The notes under the pieces were generated by a model that was not told where the DNA came from, did not search any database, and saw only the letters and a list, made by a program, of their open reading frames with translations. Shown here one piece after another: positions 15,319 through 16,293 of a DNA stretch of 16,293 bases. This DNA comes from Dehalococcoidia bacterium. Its GTDB lineage: Bacteria; Chloroflexota; Dehalococcoidia; GIF9; AB-539-J10. The position numbers and the translations under genes are program-made. The stretch spans positions 1 through 16,293 of the forward strand of contig JAGMDB010000034.1 in the NCBI GenBank assembly GCA_023128875.1, read 5' to 3'. The first letter of the stretch is position 1, and each line of letters begins with the position of its first letter.

Positions 15319-15783
15319 TTGGCTAGGCCGGTCAAATTGCGGTGTGTTGCCCAATTACCTAGAGCGGGTTTCTTTAGGCCGGTAGGGCCTCCAGCAAGTG
15401 CTTTACAAAAGGTTTGTCTTACTGTGGAAGAAATCGAGTCTATTCGGCTTAAGGATTTTGAGGGGTTGGAACAGGAGGAATGTGCTCAAGAGATGCGTAT
15501 CTCCAGGCCAACTTTCCACCGTATATTAGGGTCAGCCAGAAAGAAATTAGCCGATGCCTTGATTAATGGCAAGGCGATTCAAGTTGAAGGTGGTAACTTT
15601 GGATTAGCTCAAAGTTATTTTAGGTGTAACAATGATGGACATGAATGGAATGTACCTTTTGAGGCTCTGGCACGTGGGTTTCCATTATCTTGTCCTATAT
15701 GCTCCAGTGTGAACATTCAGCCTTTGCCTTCATTTGGCTTTGGGAAAAGATATGGCGGGCGATTCCGTGGGAGAAGAGTTTAA
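15319..15783 (+). CDS. DUF134 (UPF0251) predicted DNA-binding protein with zinc ribbon
   Basis: A 154-residue predicted transcription regulator. It has the family opening MARPVKLRCVAQLP, a helix-turn-helix of the sigma-70 region 4 type (about 50-81, including EECAQEMRISRPTFHRIL), and a C-terminal metal site with C103, H108, C125 and C128 (FRCNNDGHEW and SCPICSS). The tail is Gly/Arg-rich. The start is a TTG with GAGGTGAT (15306-15313) as SD. DUF134 genes in anaerobes often sit with DUF5320 peptides and with proteins related to dinitrogenase Fe-Mo cofactor biosynthesis. The small genes that follow match that pattern. The regulated process and the ligand, perhaps a metal or cofactor, are unknown. 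Confidence 0.9.
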   Translation: MARPVKLRCVAQLPRAGFFRPVGPPASALQKVCLTVEEIESIRLKDFEGLEQEECAQEMRISRPTFHRILGSARKKLADALINGKAIQVEGGNFGLAQSYFRCNNDGHEWNVPFEALARGFPLSCPICSSVNIQPLPSFGFGKRYGGRFRGRRV

Positions 15784-15826
15784 CGATAGAATACAAGAAG
15801 AATATAAGAAAAGGAGGTGAGTAAAA

Positions 15827-16066
15827 ATGCCATTTGGAGATGGAACAGGGCCGGTAGGGTTGGGCCCACTGACGGGCAGAGCAGCGGGTTTTTGTGCCGG
15901 TTTCGGCAGGCCTGGGTTTGCCAATCCCATTCCTGGAAGTTGGGTTGGCTTTGGCAGTAGGGTACCTTATGGGCATTCCTATGCTGGGCGTTATAGCTGT
16001 TTCTACCCTTGGTGGGGTCGGGGCAGACGGTGGAGATGGTGGGCGCCCTATCGGTATTCCTGGTAA
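15827..16066 (+). CDS. DUF5320-type Gly/Trp-rich small protein
   Basis: A 79-residue protein with the family opening MPFGDGTGPVGLGPLTGRAA followed by GFCAG. The middle is Gly/Pro-rich, and the C-terminal third is packed with Trp, Arg and Tyr (PWWGRGRRWRWWAPYRYSW). It has two cysteines (C23, C58) and no membrane segment. Its start has AAGGAGGTGA (15811-15820), a full-length SD. It follows the DUF134 gene by 43 bases. The function of DUF5320 is not established; co-occurrence suggests a role beside iron-sulfur or Mo/Fe cofactor-handling proteins. Confidence 0.85.
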   Translation: MPFGDGTGPVGLGPLTGRAAGFCAGFGRPGFANPIPGSWVGFGSRVPYGHSYAGRYSCFYPWWGRGRRWRWWAPYRYSW

Positions 16067-16091
16067 GAAAAAAATTTAAGGAGGTGATAAA

Positions 16092-16268
16092 ATGTGGCCT
16101 TGGTTTGGACGGAATCCTTGGGGATGGCCTGCATATAGGATGCCTTATGGTTATCCGTGGGGAGCCATACCTAAAGAGGAAGAGATAAGAATGCTTGAAG
16201 AGCAAGAAAAATGGCTAACAAGCGAATTGGATGGAGTGAGGGCGAGGCTTGAAGAGCTTCGCAAATAA
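16092..16268 (+). CDS. 58-residue Trp/Pro-rich peptide with helical tail
   Basis: It begins MWPWFGRNPWGWPAYRMPYG and carries five Trp in the first 23 residues. It then switches at about residue 27 to a charged heptad-like helix (KEEEIRMLEEQEKWL and ELDGVRARLEELRK). The AAGGAGGTGAT at 16078-16088 is a near-perfect SD. The two-part design (aromatic low-complexity head, coiled-coil tail) resembles the second small protein found beside DUF5320 genes in anaerobes. The tail would allow oligomerisation. No function is known. Confidence 0.8.
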   Translation: MWPWFGRNPWGWPAYRMPYGYPWGAIPKEEEIRMLEEQEKWLTSELDGVRARLEELRK

Positions 16269-16285
16269 AATAAAGGAGGTGAATT

Positions 16286-16293
16286 ATGCCAGG
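16286..16293 (+). CDS. Start of a third small gene in the module (partial)
   Basis: Only ATG CCA GG (Met-Pro and the first two bases of a Gly codon) is inside the window. AAAGGAGGTGA (16272-16282) is another full-length SD at proper spacing, the third in a row, so a start here is likely. The MPG opening would suit another DUF5320-type protein, but this cannot be decided from three codons. Confidence 0.6.

Noticed and set aside
15894..16079. 61-residue hydrophobic plus-strand frame overlapping the DUF5320 gene
   Set aside because: It is a GTG-start shadow of the Gly-rich DUF5320 coding sequence with no SD of its own; the DUF5320 frame has the family motif and a full SD.
1..16293. CRISPR array, insertion sequence or rRNA gene
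   Set aside because: No regularly spaced repeats, no transposase motifs with terminal inverted repeats, and no rRNA-like segments were seen on either strand.

Overview
The window looks like a chromosomal segment of a bacterium, most likely a member of the Chloroflexota and probably of the Dehalococcoidia lineage or a relative. Three things suggest this: the order clpC-radA-ispD/ispF with a divergent rsmD-coaD-ferredoxin operon, the IspD N-terminal loop with an 'MG..DK' spacing, and a DUF134/DUF5320 gene set typical of anaerobes. The lineage is an inference from remembered gene order and protein style, not from a search. The base composition is moderately AT-rich. Start signals are mixed: some genes have full-length Shine-Dalgarno (SD) sequences, while others have none or are predicted to be (nearly) leaderless.

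Layout. Bases 1-1200 are an accessory or decayed zone. It holds the tail of an unidentified reading frame, a tRNA 3'-end-like fragment that resembles an integration site, a gamma-glutamylcyclotransferase-like gene, and a broken minus-strand gene with two frameshifts. Bases 1194-2945 carry a minus-strand YtcJ-type amidohydrolase. Bases 2946-3930 are a second scar region: a diverged partial copy of the 5' end and leader of leuS (3171-3327), an extended -10 promoter, and a short gene resembling a truncated pyruvate-kinase C-terminal domain. The real leuS gene then follows.

Bases 3931-8115 (+) hold leuS, proC and a zinc-ribbon SAM methyltransferase, closely spaced. On the minus strand, rsmD, coaD and a 2[4Fe-4S] ferredoxin gene (9489 down to 8120) form a compact operon that converges on the methyltransferase gene. 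A clean divergent promoter pair (9501-9572) separates rsmD from clpC. Bases 9612-14789 (+) hold clpC, radA and a fused ispDF gene, covering proteolysis, recombination repair and non-mevalonate isoprenoid synthesis.

Bases 14911-16293 hold a small unknown minus-strand gene and, divergently, a regulator-plus-small-protein module. A DUF134 DNA-binding protein is followed by a DUF5320 Gly/Trp-rich peptide, a Trp-rich peptide with a helical tail, and the first codons of a third gene. Each of the last three starts behind a near-perfect SD sequence. This module runs off the right edge. It is the best candidate here for a poorly described system, with the leuS partial duplication as the most striking structural scar.
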